A DNA stretch of 64,000 nucleotides from Paenibacillus durus (GCF_000756615.1 NZ_CP009288.1:5704001-5768000); one strand, 5' to 3'. Numbered from the stretch's first letter, positions 47,201 to 56,023 are shown. Notes: a model not told the origin generated them from the sequence alone. Numbers and translations: made by a program.

Positions 47201-47908
47201 GTGACTTCCCGCTTTGACCCCGGCTATGCCGGAGAACAAGATTTATCCAAGCCAGGACAAGCCCTCCCGGGTGTTCTGATCGTAACCGCCGTGGAGGCCG
47301 AGGCCGAGGCCGTCCGGCGCGGTCTCGGCGGCGCGGACGGCTTCACCGTCATCGCCGCGGGCGCGGGCCCTGCCGCAGCAGCGGCCGGAACCGCCGCCGC
47401 GCTTGCAGCCGGCTCCTACGGCTGCGTCGTCAGCGCCGGGATCGGCGGCGGCTTCCCCGGCAGGGCAGCGCTCGGCTCGCTGGTCGTTGCCAGCGAGCTC
47501 GTCCATGCCGACCTCGGGGCCGAGACGCCCGAGGGCTTCCGCAGCGCGGCCGAGCTCGGCTTCGGCCGCACGCATTACCCGGCCGATACGGGCCGGGCAG
47601 CGAGGCTCGCCGCCGGACTTGCGGCGGCGGGGCTTGACGTGAGCACGGGACCCGTGCTCACGGTCTCGGCGGCGACCGGCTCCGCAGAGACGGCCGCAGC
47701 CCTGGCGGCGCGCGTGCCTGGCGCGGCCGCCGAGGCCATGGAAGGCTGCGGGGTCGCCGCAGCCGCCCTGGCGCGGAATCTCCCGGTGCTGGAGATTCGC
47801 GCGATCTCGAACCCGGTCGGTCCCCGCGACCGGGACGCCTGGCGCATCGGCGAGGCGCTGGAAGCGCTCGCCGCCGCCGGGCCCATCCTATCGGAGGTGC
47901 TGAAATGA
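47201..47908 (+). CDS. mqnB: Futalosine hydrolase
   Basis: 235 residues. Splits futalosine to dehypoxanthine futalosine in the alternative menaquinone pathway. Nucleoside-phosphorylase fold: GVLIVTAVEAEAEAV, VSAGIGGGFPGRAALGSLVVASE, MEGCGVAAAAL, and RAISNPVGPRDRDAWRIGEAL. GTG start at 47201 with AAGGAGG seven bases upstream. Very GC-rich, with alanine runs. It overlaps mqnD by 4 bp. Confidence 0.9.
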   Translation: MTSRFDPGYAGEQDLSKPGQALPGVLIVTAVEAEAEAVRRGLGGADGFTVIAAGAGPAAAAAGTAAALAAGSYGCVVSAGIGGGFPGRAALGSLVVASELVHADLGAETPEGFRSAAELGFGRTHYPADTGRAARLAAGLAAAGLDVSTGPVLTVSAATGSAETAAALAARVPGAAAEAMEGCGVAAAALARNLPVLEIRAISNPVGPRDRDAWRIGEALEALAAAGPILSEVLK

Positions 47909-48756
47909 CCGCAGAACTAAATATTGCTTATTCGCCTTGCCCCAACGATACATTTGTCTTTCACGCCTGGGCGCACGGACTCGTACCGGGCGCGCCGAAG
48001 CTGAATGTCACCTACGCCGACATCGACATTACGAACGGTCTTGCCGCAGACGGCACAGGCCCTGAGCTGCTGAAAATCTCTTATGCCGCCCTGCCTTGGG
48101 CGCTGGACCGGTATAAACTGCTGCCCTGCGGCGGCGCGCTTGGCCGGGGCTGCGGGCCGCTGCTGCTGACCAAGGGCGGTCCGCAGGACGCCAACAGCAC
48201 GTCGGCGCTGTCCGGCCGCCGCGTCGCCGTGCCCAGCGAGCGCTCCACCGCCTACCTGCTGTTTCGGCTGTGGGCGGCGCAGCAGGTGCCGGGAGGCATC
48301 GGCGAAATCGTCGTCATGCCTTTTCATGAGATTATGCCTGCCGTACGGGACGGCGCAATCGACGCCGGACTCGTCATCCACGAGGCCCGCTTCACCTATA
48401 CCTCTTACGGGCTGCACATGCTGGTCGACCTTGGAAGCTGGTGGGAGAGCGATACGGGACTTCCTATCCCGCTCGGCGCGATTATCGCCCGCCGCGATCT
48501 GGACACAGACGCCGTCAGCGGCTGGATTCGCACCTCTCTCCGTCACGCCTGGGACAACCCGGAAGCTTCGCGGGAGTATGTACTGAGCCATGCTCAAGAG
48601 CTGTCTCCCCAGGTAGCCAAGTCACATATCGATTTGTATGTGAATGATTTTACGATGGATCTGGGCGAGAGCGGCTATGCCGCCATATCGGCTCTGCTGG
48701 ACCGGGCGGCGGGTGAAGGGCTCGTCCCCCCAATCGATTCGGCGCTGCTGCGTTAG
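47905..48756 (+). CDS. mqnD: 1,4-dihydroxy-6-naphthoate synthase
   Basis: 283 residues of periplasmic-binding-protein fold. N-terminal IAYSPCPNDTFVFHAWAHG is the MqnD signature; GPLLLTKGG and the His-containing VIHEARFTY are family features. Final enzyme making the naphthoate ring from cyclic dehypoxanthine futalosine. mqnA, mqnC and mqnE are elsewhere. Confidence 0.93.
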   Translation: MTAELNIAYSPCPNDTFVFHAWAHGLVPGAPKLNVTYADIDITNGLAADGTGPELLKISYAALPWALDRYKLLPCGGALGRGCGPLLLTKGGPQDANSTSALSGRRVAVPSERSTAYLLFRLWAAQQVPGGIGEIVVMPFHEIMPAVRDGAIDAGLVIHEARFTYTSYGLHMLVDLGSWWESDTGLPIPLGAIIARRDLDTDAVSGWIRTSLRHAWDNPEASREYVLSHAQELSPQVAKSHIDLYVNDFTMDLGESGYAAISALLDRAAGEGLVPPIDSALLR

Positions 48757-48783
48757 CTGCACGGCAGCCGCCAAACCGCAAGT

Positions 48784-48826
48784 CCCCCCGGGAATGCTTC
48801 CTGCTGAAGCGTTCCCGGGGATTTTT
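48784..48826 (+). terminator. Terminator after mqnD
   Basis: CCCCGGGAA-t-GCTTC pairs with GAAGC-g-TTCCCGGGG, followed by ATTTTTT. Confidence 0.85.
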
Positions 48827-49037
48827 TGCGTGAACAAGCCGTTTCCTCATCAGGGCAGCACCAATGAACGCATTTCAGAACCTCTAGGCTTCCTGCCGTT
48901 TATACTACCACTATTACTACGTAATACCCTTTGTAAGCCCTTTCTATCAAAATGTACGTTACTCTACGTCATTCGTCGTAGCTTCGATAGATTACCAACA
49001 TAGAATATACTATCAAATGGTAAAGGAGGTTATCAGG

Positions 49038-49325
49038 ATGGCCATCTTGTTACCGCAGCAATTCTTCAACCTGCCGGCAGGCGTAGGCAAATCTTTTTAC
49101 GAGAATCTTACCGGAGGAATTAATGCCGCTGTCACCGTACAAAACAACTCCGCTTTCCCTGTCGATCTTGTGCTTTACAGCGTAAACGCGCCTGTCATCA
49201 CTTATACGATTCCCGCATTCAACAGCCTTACAATCGCAGTTAATCTGCTTCTGGTTGCCGCACTTCGCGCTTCCGCCGCCGGAGCGGTCTTCGGCTTCAT
49301 TCAAGTTGCTACTTCGGATTTCTAA
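49038..49325 (+). CDS. Small beta-rich protein, possibly endospore-appendage-like (DUF3992-like)
   Basis: 95 residues without signal peptide. Pattern NAAVTVQNNSAFPVDLVLYSVNAPVITYTIPAFNSLTIAVNLLLVAALRA resembles the short beta-sandwich subunits of Ena endospore fibres (DUF3992), but the N-terminal cysteines of that family are lacking. Start at 49038 with GGAGG 8 nt upstream. Flanked by terminators, so it is monocistronic. The family link is a guess from pattern. Confidence 0.55.
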   Translation: MAILLPQQFFNLPAGVGKSFYENLTGGINAAVTVQNNSAFPVDLVLYSVNAPVITYTIPAFNSLTIAVNLLLVAALRASAAGAVFGFIQVATSDF

Positions 49326-49393
49326 TGATTCGCCGCTGACAGCAAGCTCCGCAGCTGCATTTGGTTTCCCCCACTCTTCCTGCATCCACTTTC

Positions 49394-49425
49394 AGCTCCG
49401 GGCCTTATAGCCCGGGGCTTTTTTT
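49394..49425 (+). terminator. Terminator after the small beta-rich protein
   Basis: AGCTCCGGGC and GCCCGGGGCT form a stem followed by seven T. Confidence 0.8.
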
Positions 49426-49450
49426 ACGAAATCCCGCCTGTTAGTCTTCT

Positions 49451-49939
49451 CTACTTTAAGCAAGCCTTCACTCTTTTTCGTGTTTCAAGCCCCAGCCATA
49501 ACAGCAAAGATTGATAGAAATTAAGTAGCAGTAAAATAACCAGGACGACGCCCTCATTATCCCATTCATTACTAATTAACTTGAAAATATAATATGAAGA
49601 AAAGTTATACCCCGCGCTAAGAATCCAAACAAATTCTGGACCTAGGAAACTAGGAGAGTCATGATAACTGGTGTAATTTAATAAACATAAGAACCAAATT
49701 ACAATTCCAATGATTGATATCAAACTATATGACAATAAATTACCAAGAATTTTGCCCGAATCTACTCCAAATATAAATCCGAATGCGATATATAATAAAT
49801 TTAGAACTACATAAAAAATGATTGACCCTTGATCAGAAAAAAATATATTTAAGATTTTATCCGAGTTAATCATCATAAAGACAACGAATATTAATAAGGA
49901 AATATGAAACGCCGTAGACATGATATTATTATATTTCAA
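49451..49939 (-). CDS. Polytopic membrane protein, unknown
   Basis: 162 residues, about five membrane segments (around 8-25, 38-57, 63-84, 100-118, 132-152), no recognised domain. TTG start 9 nt after GGAGG. AT-rich, unlike the genes to the left. It follows the small ORF at 49944 by 4 bp. Confidence 0.65.
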   Translation of the reverse strand: MKYNNIMSTAFHISLLIFVVFMMINSDKILNIFFSDQGSIIFYVVLNLLYIAFGFIFGVDSGKILGNLLSYSLISIIGIVIWFLCLLNYTSYHDSPSFLGPEFVWILSAGYNFSSYYIFKLISNEWDNEGVVLVILLLLNFYQSLLLWLGLETRKRVKACLK

Positions 49940-49943
49940 AATC

Positions 49944-50063
49944 TTACTCCTCCCAGACTTGGACCTCAGCGGCCCAGAGCACCCATGCTTTTTGATCCCA
50001 CTTGCTCAGCAGCTCTGCAATGGACTTACTTATTTTCGCATCGACAAATTTGACTGCTTCCAT
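49944..50063 (-). CDS. 39-residue protein or gene remnant
   Basis: MEAVKFVDAKISKSIAELL then WDQKAWVLWAAEVQVWEE. AAGGAGG lies 7 nt before the ATG, and its stop overlaps the ribosome site of the membrane protein, implying translational coupling. The Trp-rich end looks like the tail of a larger immunity-type protein, so it may be a relic. Confidence 0.5.
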   Translation of the reverse strand: MEAVKFVDAKISKSIAELLSKWDQKAWVLWAAEVQVWEE

Positions 50064-50098
50064 TCCCCGTCCTCCTTGCCGTTAAAAATCATATACAC

Positions 50099-50644
50099 TC
50101 ACACATCTGTCTTTCCGGGCCTCCAGCCTGTTTCTTGTGACCAAATGTGGGCTTTCTGCAAAATATCCCATACAATCGGACCTTTTCCTTCAACATACTT
50201 CGGCCGGTCGTTCTTATAAAGATTCATCAGTCGATGTTTTTCTTGAATATATCGTTGACGATCCTCTGAGGAATAACGAAGGTAATCTCGAAAAAGCAAT
50301 GTCAATTGCTCTGAATAACTCCCTGCCTGTCTAACATGAATATGAGTCCTTCTATTACCTGGTACCTCGCGAAAATACTTTTTAGTTCTATCCGGATTCT
50401 CTGGTCTTAGTTCAAATCCATTTTTCTCAATCAACCATTTGTAACTTGACTCGTCCTCAATGTTTTCGACAGAAATCTGAATGTCAATAATGGGCTTTGC
50501 ATCCATACCTATAATGGAAGTTGAACCGACATGATCAATTCGAATGGCCCATCCCCCTAATGAATGCCTTAGCTTTAATCCAATTTCAAGAAAAAGATCC
50601 CTCCATTCAGCGTCAAATGGGGCTATCCGCCATTGATCTTCCAT
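50099..50644 (-). CDS. GrpB-family nucleotidyltransferase-fold protein
   Basis: 181 residues. Motifs VGSTSIIGMDAKPIIDIQI (catalytic GS and DxD type), FRDYLRYSSEDRQRYIQEKHRL are characteristic of GrpB/YqkA. Often carried on integron cassettes or mobile islands. ATG 50644 with GGAGG 6 nt upstream. Confidence 0.85.
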   Translation of the reverse strand: MEDQWRIAPFDAEWRDLFLEIGLKLRHSLGGWAIRIDHVGSTSIIGMDAKPIIDIQISVENIEDESSYKWLIEKNGFELRPENPDRTKKYFREVPGNRRTHIHVRQAGSYSEQLTLLFRDYLRYSSEDRQRYIQEKHRLMNLYKNDRPKYVEGKGPIVWDILQKAHIWSQETGWRPGKTDV

Positions 50645-50696
50645 AATCAGCCTCCTTTGAGTCATCATTTCTTTCAATCTTACTAACCCCATACCT

Positions 50697-50780
50697 AGAA
50701 TTGTCTGCCTACAACCGCTTCGTTGAAATCTCTACTGCAGACCCATGACGGAGCCTGAAGGTGAATGCTTTGTTATAAGA
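50697..50780 (-). repeat. Partial attC-like repeat R0
   Basis: Retains only the R'' half: TTGTCTGCC ... GCAGACCC (stem 2) and GTGAATGCTTTGTTATAAGATG, clearly related to the complete copies. It directly follows the stop of the 246-residue gene, the position expected for an attC. Confidence 0.7.
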
Positions 50781-50785
50781 TGGAT

Positions 50786-51526
50786 TTAATCCTCTTTGAC
50801 AAACTTCCATTTCTTTTTTGAAAAAACCAACCAAGTCTTATAATCTATTATTTCATCTTTAAGGTTGTATACCTTATCCATATTAGTGTAGTGTCCAACT
50901 GTAGTTATAGGTATTTTAATTTCAATTCTGTTTTTATTTATTTTTGACAAGTCTATAAACAAGCCTTGCTTTGTGGATTCAAAAATTAATGTTGAGATAT
51001 CGCTGGGGATCTTACCTACTAATCTTCTCGTTAATCTGCGTATCTTCGATACTATGACTCTAGCTAAGAGAATTTTATAGTCTTCCTTTTCTGTTACATA
51101 GAGCCTGTTATACCATCCATCATCATGTGCGTAATAGGCATACTTTATCTTTGGTATATCAGACAGGCTTCTTCCAAGATGACCAAAGTATAATAACTCT
51201 GCGATTTGTAGCGCAGTTAATTTATCAAGCTCTTCTTCATTGAAATCAACCCAACAAAAATCTCCGTACCTATATACATGATCATTTATTAATTCATTAA
51301 TTTCTTGAGATGTTACATAATCAAATCTAGAGTGTCGATTCCACTGTGTATTAACAAAATTATGTTTAAGCAGAATCAGGTTGTCCGGTCTATGATCAAC
51401 GCAAGACATAAACTCATGGAACTCAATTCCATATGAGCAAAAGCATTTATTATCTGGATCGTTTCTACTTACATAAATTAAATCTCGTATATTATGTCTT
51501 CTCTTCAACGGAATACTCCAGTCCAT
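50786..51526 (-). CDS. Unknown protein, 246 residues
   Basis: Soluble protein, AT-rich gene. Begins MDWSIPLKRRHNIRDLIYVSRNDPDNKCFCSYGIEFHEF; a central segment NYRYGDFCWVDF-like and a Lys-rich end. I recognise no domain. No clear ribosome site precedes the ATG. Followed at once by partial repeat R0, so it is probably an old cassette gene. Confidence 0.6.
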   Translation of the reverse strand: MDWSIPLKRRHNIRDLIYVSRNDPDNKCFCSYGIEFHEFMSCVDHRPDNLILLKHNFVNTQWNRHSRFDYVTSQEINELINDHVYRYGDFCWVDFNEEELDKLTALQIAELLYFGHLGRSLSDIPKIKYAYYAHDDGWYNRLYVTEKEDYKILLARVIVSKIRRLTRRLVGKIPSDISTLIFESTKQGLFIDLSKINKNRIEIKIPITTVGHYTNMDKVYNLKDEIIDYKTWLVFSKKKWKFVKED

Positions 51527-51675
51527 GATTACATTATGATTATAATAATGCCAATAATGTTCACTTAACGGCGACGCACATATTCAGCCTCATCCTCTGT
51601 ACTAACCTAATCAAGTATTGGCGGTATCAATCCCGATTCTTCATCTTTATAACGGTTATTTGCTCACTCTCTTGT
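51527..51675. other. Intergenic segment with a possible decayed repeat
   Basis: CACTTAAC (51562-51569) followed by GGCGACGCACATATTCAGCC faintly resembles the R' end of the cassette repeats. The similarity is too weak to call. Confidence 0.3.
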
Positions 51676-52098
51676 CTATAATCTACAAACTGTGATTTTT
51701 ACAGATGTATTGATAAATTCATTTGTTATTATTTCTTTTACTCTTCCCCATTGTAATTTATCTAGGCCACAACCAATTTCAGGCATGGCTATTTGGTTGA
51801 TGGATTCTTGCAAACAAATTTCTTTCATTGAACTTAATGATAAAGTTAATGTCTCATAGGTTGGTTTTTGCCAATACTTTGTCTTGGTTATTAGATTAAA
51901 CACTCTGTCTACTTTATAGCATTTACCTACAATTAATTCATTTTTACTTGCCATATCTTGAAGTAAAGATAGCTTGAATCTCTTCCGAAATTGTACAGCA
52001 ATACCCGCCCCCATCTTAGCATCTGCTGAAATACAGTGGGCTAAATAGTATTCCCCTGGCATTGTAAATAAATCTTTCTTTATCTCTTCAAATTCCAC
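51676..52098 (-). CDS. Macro-domain protein
   Basis: 140 residues, a single macro domain (ADP-ribose binding or deacylation): YYLAHCISADAKMGAGIAVQFRKRF, VFNLITKTKYW, and INQIAMPEIGCGLDKLQWGRVKEII. This matches the Poa1/TARG1-like short branch. GTG start after GGAGTG. Single macro domains may reverse ADP-ribosylation, e.g. of DNA; the partner is unknown. Confidence 0.85.
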   Translation of the reverse strand: MEFEEIKKDLFTMPGEYYLAHCISADAKMGAGIAVQFRKRFKLSLLQDMASKNELIVGKCYKVDRVFNLITKTKYWQKPTYETLTLSLSSMKEICLQESINQIAMPEIGCGLDKLQWGRVKEIITNEFINTSVKITVCRL

Positions 52099-52135
52099 AG
52101 GAATTCACTCCATCATAATATTTTTTCAGAGAATT

Positions 52136-52165
52136 CATAAAACGTTGCGACATTCACGAACCACG
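52136..52165 (-). repeat. Short fragment of the attC-like repeat
   Basis: AACGTTGCGACATTCACGAACC matches the R'/L end of the complete copies (AACGTTGTTGTATTCACGAACC) except at four positions. The rest is missing, replaced by AT-rich sequence. Confidence 0.6.
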
Positions 52166-52189
52166 ACAGCATACAAAGCGATAATTTTT

Positions 52190-52687
52190 TTACCTATTTA
52201 TCCCTTTTTGTATTCGATGATTTCTGGAAACGATTTCCCTGAAGAGTTCCTCTTGCTCTTGGCTAATGAACTTATTTTTTGGCAGGATCCAAAACGCTCG
52301 CTTGTCATGAAATAGATAATACAAATCTTTTGTCTCCCAGACTTTTTTAATATATTGCCAATTCAGTTGGGATTTAAAATCATCGGCCTTAAGCTCTACT
52401 CCTTCTTCACTAAAGGATAAAGTATAGATTTTGTGATACCGTCTATCTCTCGCTACTCTCATAGGAGCGAAATAACAATAATTCAGGTAAACGTAAGTTA
52501 AAAGAAAAAGCAAAAACAAACTCATCAATAAGAGAATTTCAGAATAAGAAACGGATAAGACTGAACAACCGAAAGCAAGGGTAACTAGTCCAATAAGATA
52601 CATCAGCCTAAATCTCAAAGTGTTATAAAAGTAGTATCTCATTGAAGGTTTTATAAAATCACTATATCGAAAAGATACGCTGTTCAT
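52190..52687 (-). CDS. YcxB-like membrane protein
   Basis: 165 residues. Two hydrophobic segments around 30-70 (LMYLIGLVTLAFGCSVL, LLLMSLFLLFLLTYVYL), then the YcxB tail: YTLSFSEEGVELKADDFKSQLNWQYIKKVWETKDLYYLF and FWILPKNKF. The function is unknown. ATG 52687 after AAGGA. Confidence 0.8.
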   Translation of the reverse strand: MNSVSFRYSDFIKPSMRYYFYNTLRFRLMYLIGLVTLAFGCSVLSVSYSEILLLMSLFLLFLLTYVYLNYCYFAPMRVARDRRYHKIYTLSFSEEGVELKADDFKSQLNWQYIKKVWETKDLYYLFHDKRAFWILPKNKFISQEQEELFREIVSRNHRIQKGINR

Positions 52688-52753
52688 ACTTACCAATCCT
52701 TTATCGGTTATTTCGGCTGCGTTCTTGTTTTCATATTCTATGGAGAATTTTCA

Positions 52754-53599
52754 TCACTTTCTCTTAGCAATTACTGTTATTATTTCTGTTTCTTCTTCGT
52801 ATTCTCGTCCAGTGATGTCTGAATAAAATTCAAGTTCTTCAAAGCCTATACAGCTAAGAATAGAAGAAAGCTCATCCAATGTATATGTCTTATCCCAAAT
52901 ATTATAAATTTGCATATCCGTATTATCATCTAGCACTATGGCTTGGTGTAAATGAACTCTTTCTTCCGAATACCAATAATTAGAGCTCAGACACAAGTGA
53001 GGAGTCGGTCTCCAAAAGCCGCTTGGATACGAATTCCATGTTCTTGAATCCGTATGATTTCTGTATTTTCCAGGTGTAAAAACATCAAAGACAAACTTTC
53101 CCCCGGGCTTTAAATTACTGTAGATTTTATGCAACAATGTATTCCGTTCGTATTCGTTAAAAACTCCAAAATCACAATATATAAGCAGTACAACATCAAA
53201 GTAATCAGTAAAATTGAGCTTCAGATAATCCTGACAAACATAGTTGATATGCAAATTCAACTCCGCTGCCTGATTTTTTGCATATTCAATAGAACGGCTT
53301 GAAAAGTCCACTCCCGTTACATTATTAAATCCTATCTTAGCCAATCGATTAGTATAAAGTCCTGGCCCGCACCCTAAATCAAGTACTTTCTGCCCGGCGT
53401 CGTTACCACAAATATATTCTTTGATCCATTTCACGGATGCATCAATTGTATGAGGCTTTCTGCTTGCTGCATCTGTATTGGGATCTAAATGAGCTTCGAG
53501 CATTTGTTGTGATATGTATTCATCCACCCACATCTGTGAGCTGCCCTTCTCAAATAATAAAGGTTTTTTGGTTTGTTCGATTATTTTATTTATCTTCAT
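52754..53599 (-). CDS. Class I SAM-dependent methyltransferase
   Basis: 281 residues. Motif I KVLDLGCGPGLYTNRLAKIG, motif II VTGVDFSSRSIEYAKNQA, post-I YVCQDYLKLNF, and FDVVLLIYCDFGVF. The substrate is unknown. ATG 53599 after GAAGGA, 48 bp from repeat R1, the usual cassette-gene spacing. Confidence 0.85.
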   Translation of the reverse strand: MKINKIIEQTKKPLLFEKGSSQMWVDEYISQQMLEAHLDPNTDAASRKPHTIDASVKWIKEYICGNDAGQKVLDLGCGPGLYTNRLAKIGFNNVTGVDFSSRSIEYAKNQAAELNLHINYVCQDYLKLNFTDYFDVVLLIYCDFGVFNEYERNTLLHKIYSNLKPGGKFVFDVFTPGKYRNHTDSRTWNSYPSGFWRPTPHLCLSSNYWYSEERVHLHQAIVLDDNTDMQIYNIWDKTYTLDELSSILSCIGFEELEFYSDITGREYEEETEIITVIAKRK

Positions 53600-53646
53600 C
53601 AAAGATTTCCTTCTTTCAAAAGAATATGATCGTTGTGATAGAATTT

Positions 53647-53815
53647 CTCCTAACGTTGTACCATCTCGAACTCGAGAAGCTTTTGGCCGTAGGCATGCAC
53701 TTACTCACCCATTAGTTAGTCCAGCATTTTTCGCCTGTCTCATTGTCCCCGAATCCTGTTAGTGCTAACAAAGGGCGAAGCTTTCCGATTAGCAGCATGA
53801 ATACGATGTTATCTG
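53647..53815 (-). repeat. attC-like repeat R1 (169 bp, most diverged)
   Basis: Ends CTCCTAAC (53647) and GTTATCTG (53808-53815); keeps AACGTTGT at one side and GCATGAATACGATGTTATC at the other. Stem 2 is GTTAG/CTAAC rather than GTCTGC/GCAGAC. Confidence 0.7.
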
Positions 53816-53967
53816 AAGTTCAACTCCTCAACGAACTTACTTAAGAAAAGGACCAAGTTTTCGGGGTCAGCTAGGTGCTGCGTAACAGTATTAAATAATG
53901 TCCCGACCTCTTAGAGTTAATTTCAAAGTAGTTTTTCTTGTTTAACTGGTGATACCAACAGGGTCAA
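53816..53967. other. Noncoding stretch in cassette 1
   Basis: About 150 bp between R1 and the zinc-ribbon gene stop, longer than in other cassettes (4-40 bp). No gene or clear structure. Confidence 0.4.
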
Positions 53968-54747
53968 TCAATTAATATTAAAAGGATAAATATTCTTGCA
54001 ATTAGGACATTGAATTTGGGAATACCCTAAAAGTTTTTGTTTCTCTATTTGTATTAAGGTATTACAACTAGGGCAATTTCCCTTTAAAATATCAGGTGAT
54101 CTAAATATTAATCCGCTATTTCCATGAAAGCCAACAGATGAGTCAGTAGCTGAAATGTTTCCGAACTGACTAATACCATTCATGGTAACCGAACCACTAT
54201 CTCCCTTGAAATCCGTACCATCAATAATATTACTTGAATGGTTGTGTGCCGATAAATGTGTCATTCTACTCTTTATCTGTGTGTCTCTCAAATGGTTTTG
54301 ACTGAAATCCCTTGCAGATATTGAAACAAAGTTTGCCTCAACTATTTGTTTAATAAGCACCTGTATGCTCCAATTAGAAGTATCAACAATAAACTCAGAA
54401 TCTTTCTCCAGATCTGACTCAAGATTATTTAAAAATTCAGACACCAATGATTCAAGCCTACTCACGTTTGATACTGTTTCTGCAATCATTCCAATTCTTT
54501 CTAGTTGATTATCTAATATATTTATTCTTTCATTTGTGTTTAGTATATCTATCTTTATTGAATTAAATTTGTTTTTAAGATCTTCATTAGTAACTATTTT
54601 ATTAGCGATTTGACCGACTTGTTGAACTCCTGGTATAGGAAGAAGACTAATAATAAAGGTTAATATGTCTGCATTCTTAATAACGGCATCGTTACTTTTC
54701 AACTTATTTAAAGTGGCAAGAATCCGTTGGATTTTATCTTGTATCAT
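53968..54747 (-). CDS. Unknown protein with C-terminal zinc ribbon
   Basis: 259 residues. About 1-125 is probably helical/coiled coil (LNTNERINILDNQLERIGMIAETVSNVSRLESLVSEFLNNLE...), followed by a polar region with MNGISQFGNISATDSSVGFHGN, and a zinc ribbon CPSCNTLIQIEKQK...QCPNCKNIYPF at the end. No family recognised; the mix resembles effector/sensor proteins of defence islands. ATG 8 nt after GGAGG. Cassette gene. Confidence 0.65.
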   Translation of the reverse strand: MIQDKIQRILATLNKLKSNDAVIKNADILTFIISLLPIPGVQQVGQIANKIVTNEDLKNKFNSIKIDILNTNERINILDNQLERIGMIAETVSNVSRLESLVSEFLNNLESDLEKDSEFIVDTSNWSIQVLIKQIVEANFVSISARDFSQNHLRDTQIKSRMTHLSAHNHSSNIIDGTDFKGDSGSVTMNGISQFGNISATDSSVGFHGNSGLIFRSPDILKGNCPSCNTLIQIEKQKLLGYSQIQCPNCKNIYPFNIN

Positions 54748-54781
54748 CTTTTTATCCTCCCTAAATTTAGCTTCGCGATTT

Positions 54782-54940
54782 CAGCTAACATTCTTGCATT
54801 CACGAACCCGAGAGGCTTAAGGCCCTAAAGCGTCTTGGTCAAGGACATAGTCTCGCAAGGGTTGTCTGTCAATCGCTTCACCGAAAATACTGCCGGCAGA
54901 CCAAGGCATTTGTCGACAGCATTGAATGATGTGCTATCAG
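54782..54940 (-). repeat. attC-like repeat R2 (159 bp)
   Basis: Ends CAGCTAAC and GCTATCAG; contains GCATTCACGAACCCGAGAGG, GTTGTCTGTC...CAGACC (stem 2). Confidence 0.82.
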
Positions 54941-54965
54941 AAGTCATATGCCATCTTTGTCCTAC

Positions 54966-55898
54966 CTACAAATTATTTGTATTAATATCAGTTAAATATT
55001 GTTTAAGAGCATTATCAAATTGCGTATTCTTCTTAAGACCTAATAAGTGAATATAATCAATTGCACTGTGTCCGTTAGTATCAATTAAGGCGTGATATAT
55101 CCTAGATCTGTTAAACTTTTGTACATGCACATTCGTTGAAATTCTATTACAATTCTCGACTCTCCCATTAAGTATATTAAGCATCTTATTTATTGTGCCA
55201 TTGGTAGCTTCTTTGCCTTCTATAATCAGTAACTTATCACTTTTTATCTTTAGGCTATTTCTATAGTTAAGATATTCCTGTAGTATTTCTTTACATCTTT
55301 CATCTAGATTCATCCACTTTAAAATTATTCCATCCTCATCAGATCTTAAATTTCTAATTAGGCCCTCATTCAATCTCAGATCTGTAATCTTTAATTTAAG
55401 AATATGAGTTTGTTCGAAGACTTGGTGATAAGCCAGTGACCAAATGACGGGAGCTATCACTTTAGCTTCTTTGTCTCTATCAATAAATCTATAGTCGACG
55501 GAACTACTAAAAATGAAATTAATATCAGTTTTAGTTAAAAAATCGATCTTCTCGTTACTTTCTTTGCTATACTTTCTTAATTCTTTCTTGATACTTAAAT
55601 ATTGTTCTGGAGTTAATTTTAAATTATTATAAAAAAAATCGACTAAGTTTGTTATTGTTGCTCTAGCAGTTGAACCTTTACGCTTACTAAAATAATCCCT
55701 CAGTTTCAAATTATTAAATATGTTATAGAAATCATCAATCATTACCTTTTCTAAAATATAGTTGCTTAGGTAATAATCAAAATCATTTAAGTATCTTTCT
55801 TTCGTCTGCTCATTAATACCCTTCTCTTTAATTATTAAAAACTCTTGAAACTCTAGTCTAACTTTATTAAAGAAAGAATTGTTAAACGATGTACTCAT
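54966..55898 (-). CDS. Tyrosine-recombinase-like protein, catalytic residues not evident
   Basis: 310 residues. N-terminal SAM-like core-binding domain (EFLIIKEKGINEQTKERYLNDFDYYLSNYI) and a C-terminal domain shaped like phage integrases. Where active enzymes have GLRxxE, this has AYHQVFEQTHILKLKITDLRL; where they have HxLRHT and LGH..Y, it has FNRSRIYHALIDTNG and LLGLKKNTQFDNALKQYL. So the Arg/His/Tyr set is not in canonical places. It is carried as a cassette, which argues against its being the array integrase. ATG after GGAGCGATTTA. Confidence 0.7.
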   Translation of the reverse strand: MSTSFNNSFFNKVRLEFQEFLIIKEKGINEQTKERYLNDFDYYLSNYILEKVMIDDFYNIFNNLKLRDYFSKRKGSTARATITNLVDFFYNNLKLTPEQYLSIKKELRKYSKESNEKIDFLTKTDINFIFSSSVDYRFIDRDKEAKVIAPVIWSLAYHQVFEQTHILKLKITDLRLNEGLIRNLRSDEDGIILKWMNLDERCKEILQEYLNYRNSLKIKSDKLLIIEGKEATNGTINKMLNILNGRVENCNRISTNVHVQKFNRSRIYHALIDTNGHSAIDYIHLLGLKKNTQFDNALKQYLTDINTNNL

Positions 55899-56023
55899 TA
55901 AATCGCTCCGTTCTTAATGAAATATACGTTTCATTCATTTTTTGATTTGTAAATAATATGCATTAATTATACTCTATATTTTCAATGTTACAAGTTTTTC
56001 CTTATGTTAGTTGCATATGATTT

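Noticed and set aside
46991..47239. 82-codon minus-strand ORF upstream of mqnB
   Set aside because: It overlaps the mqnB start region, has no ribosome site and no homology I recognise.
47243..47575. Long ORFs opposite mqnB and opposite the ECF fusion
   Set aside because: They are shadows caused by very high GC in real genes; they have no ribosome sites and no recognisable domains.
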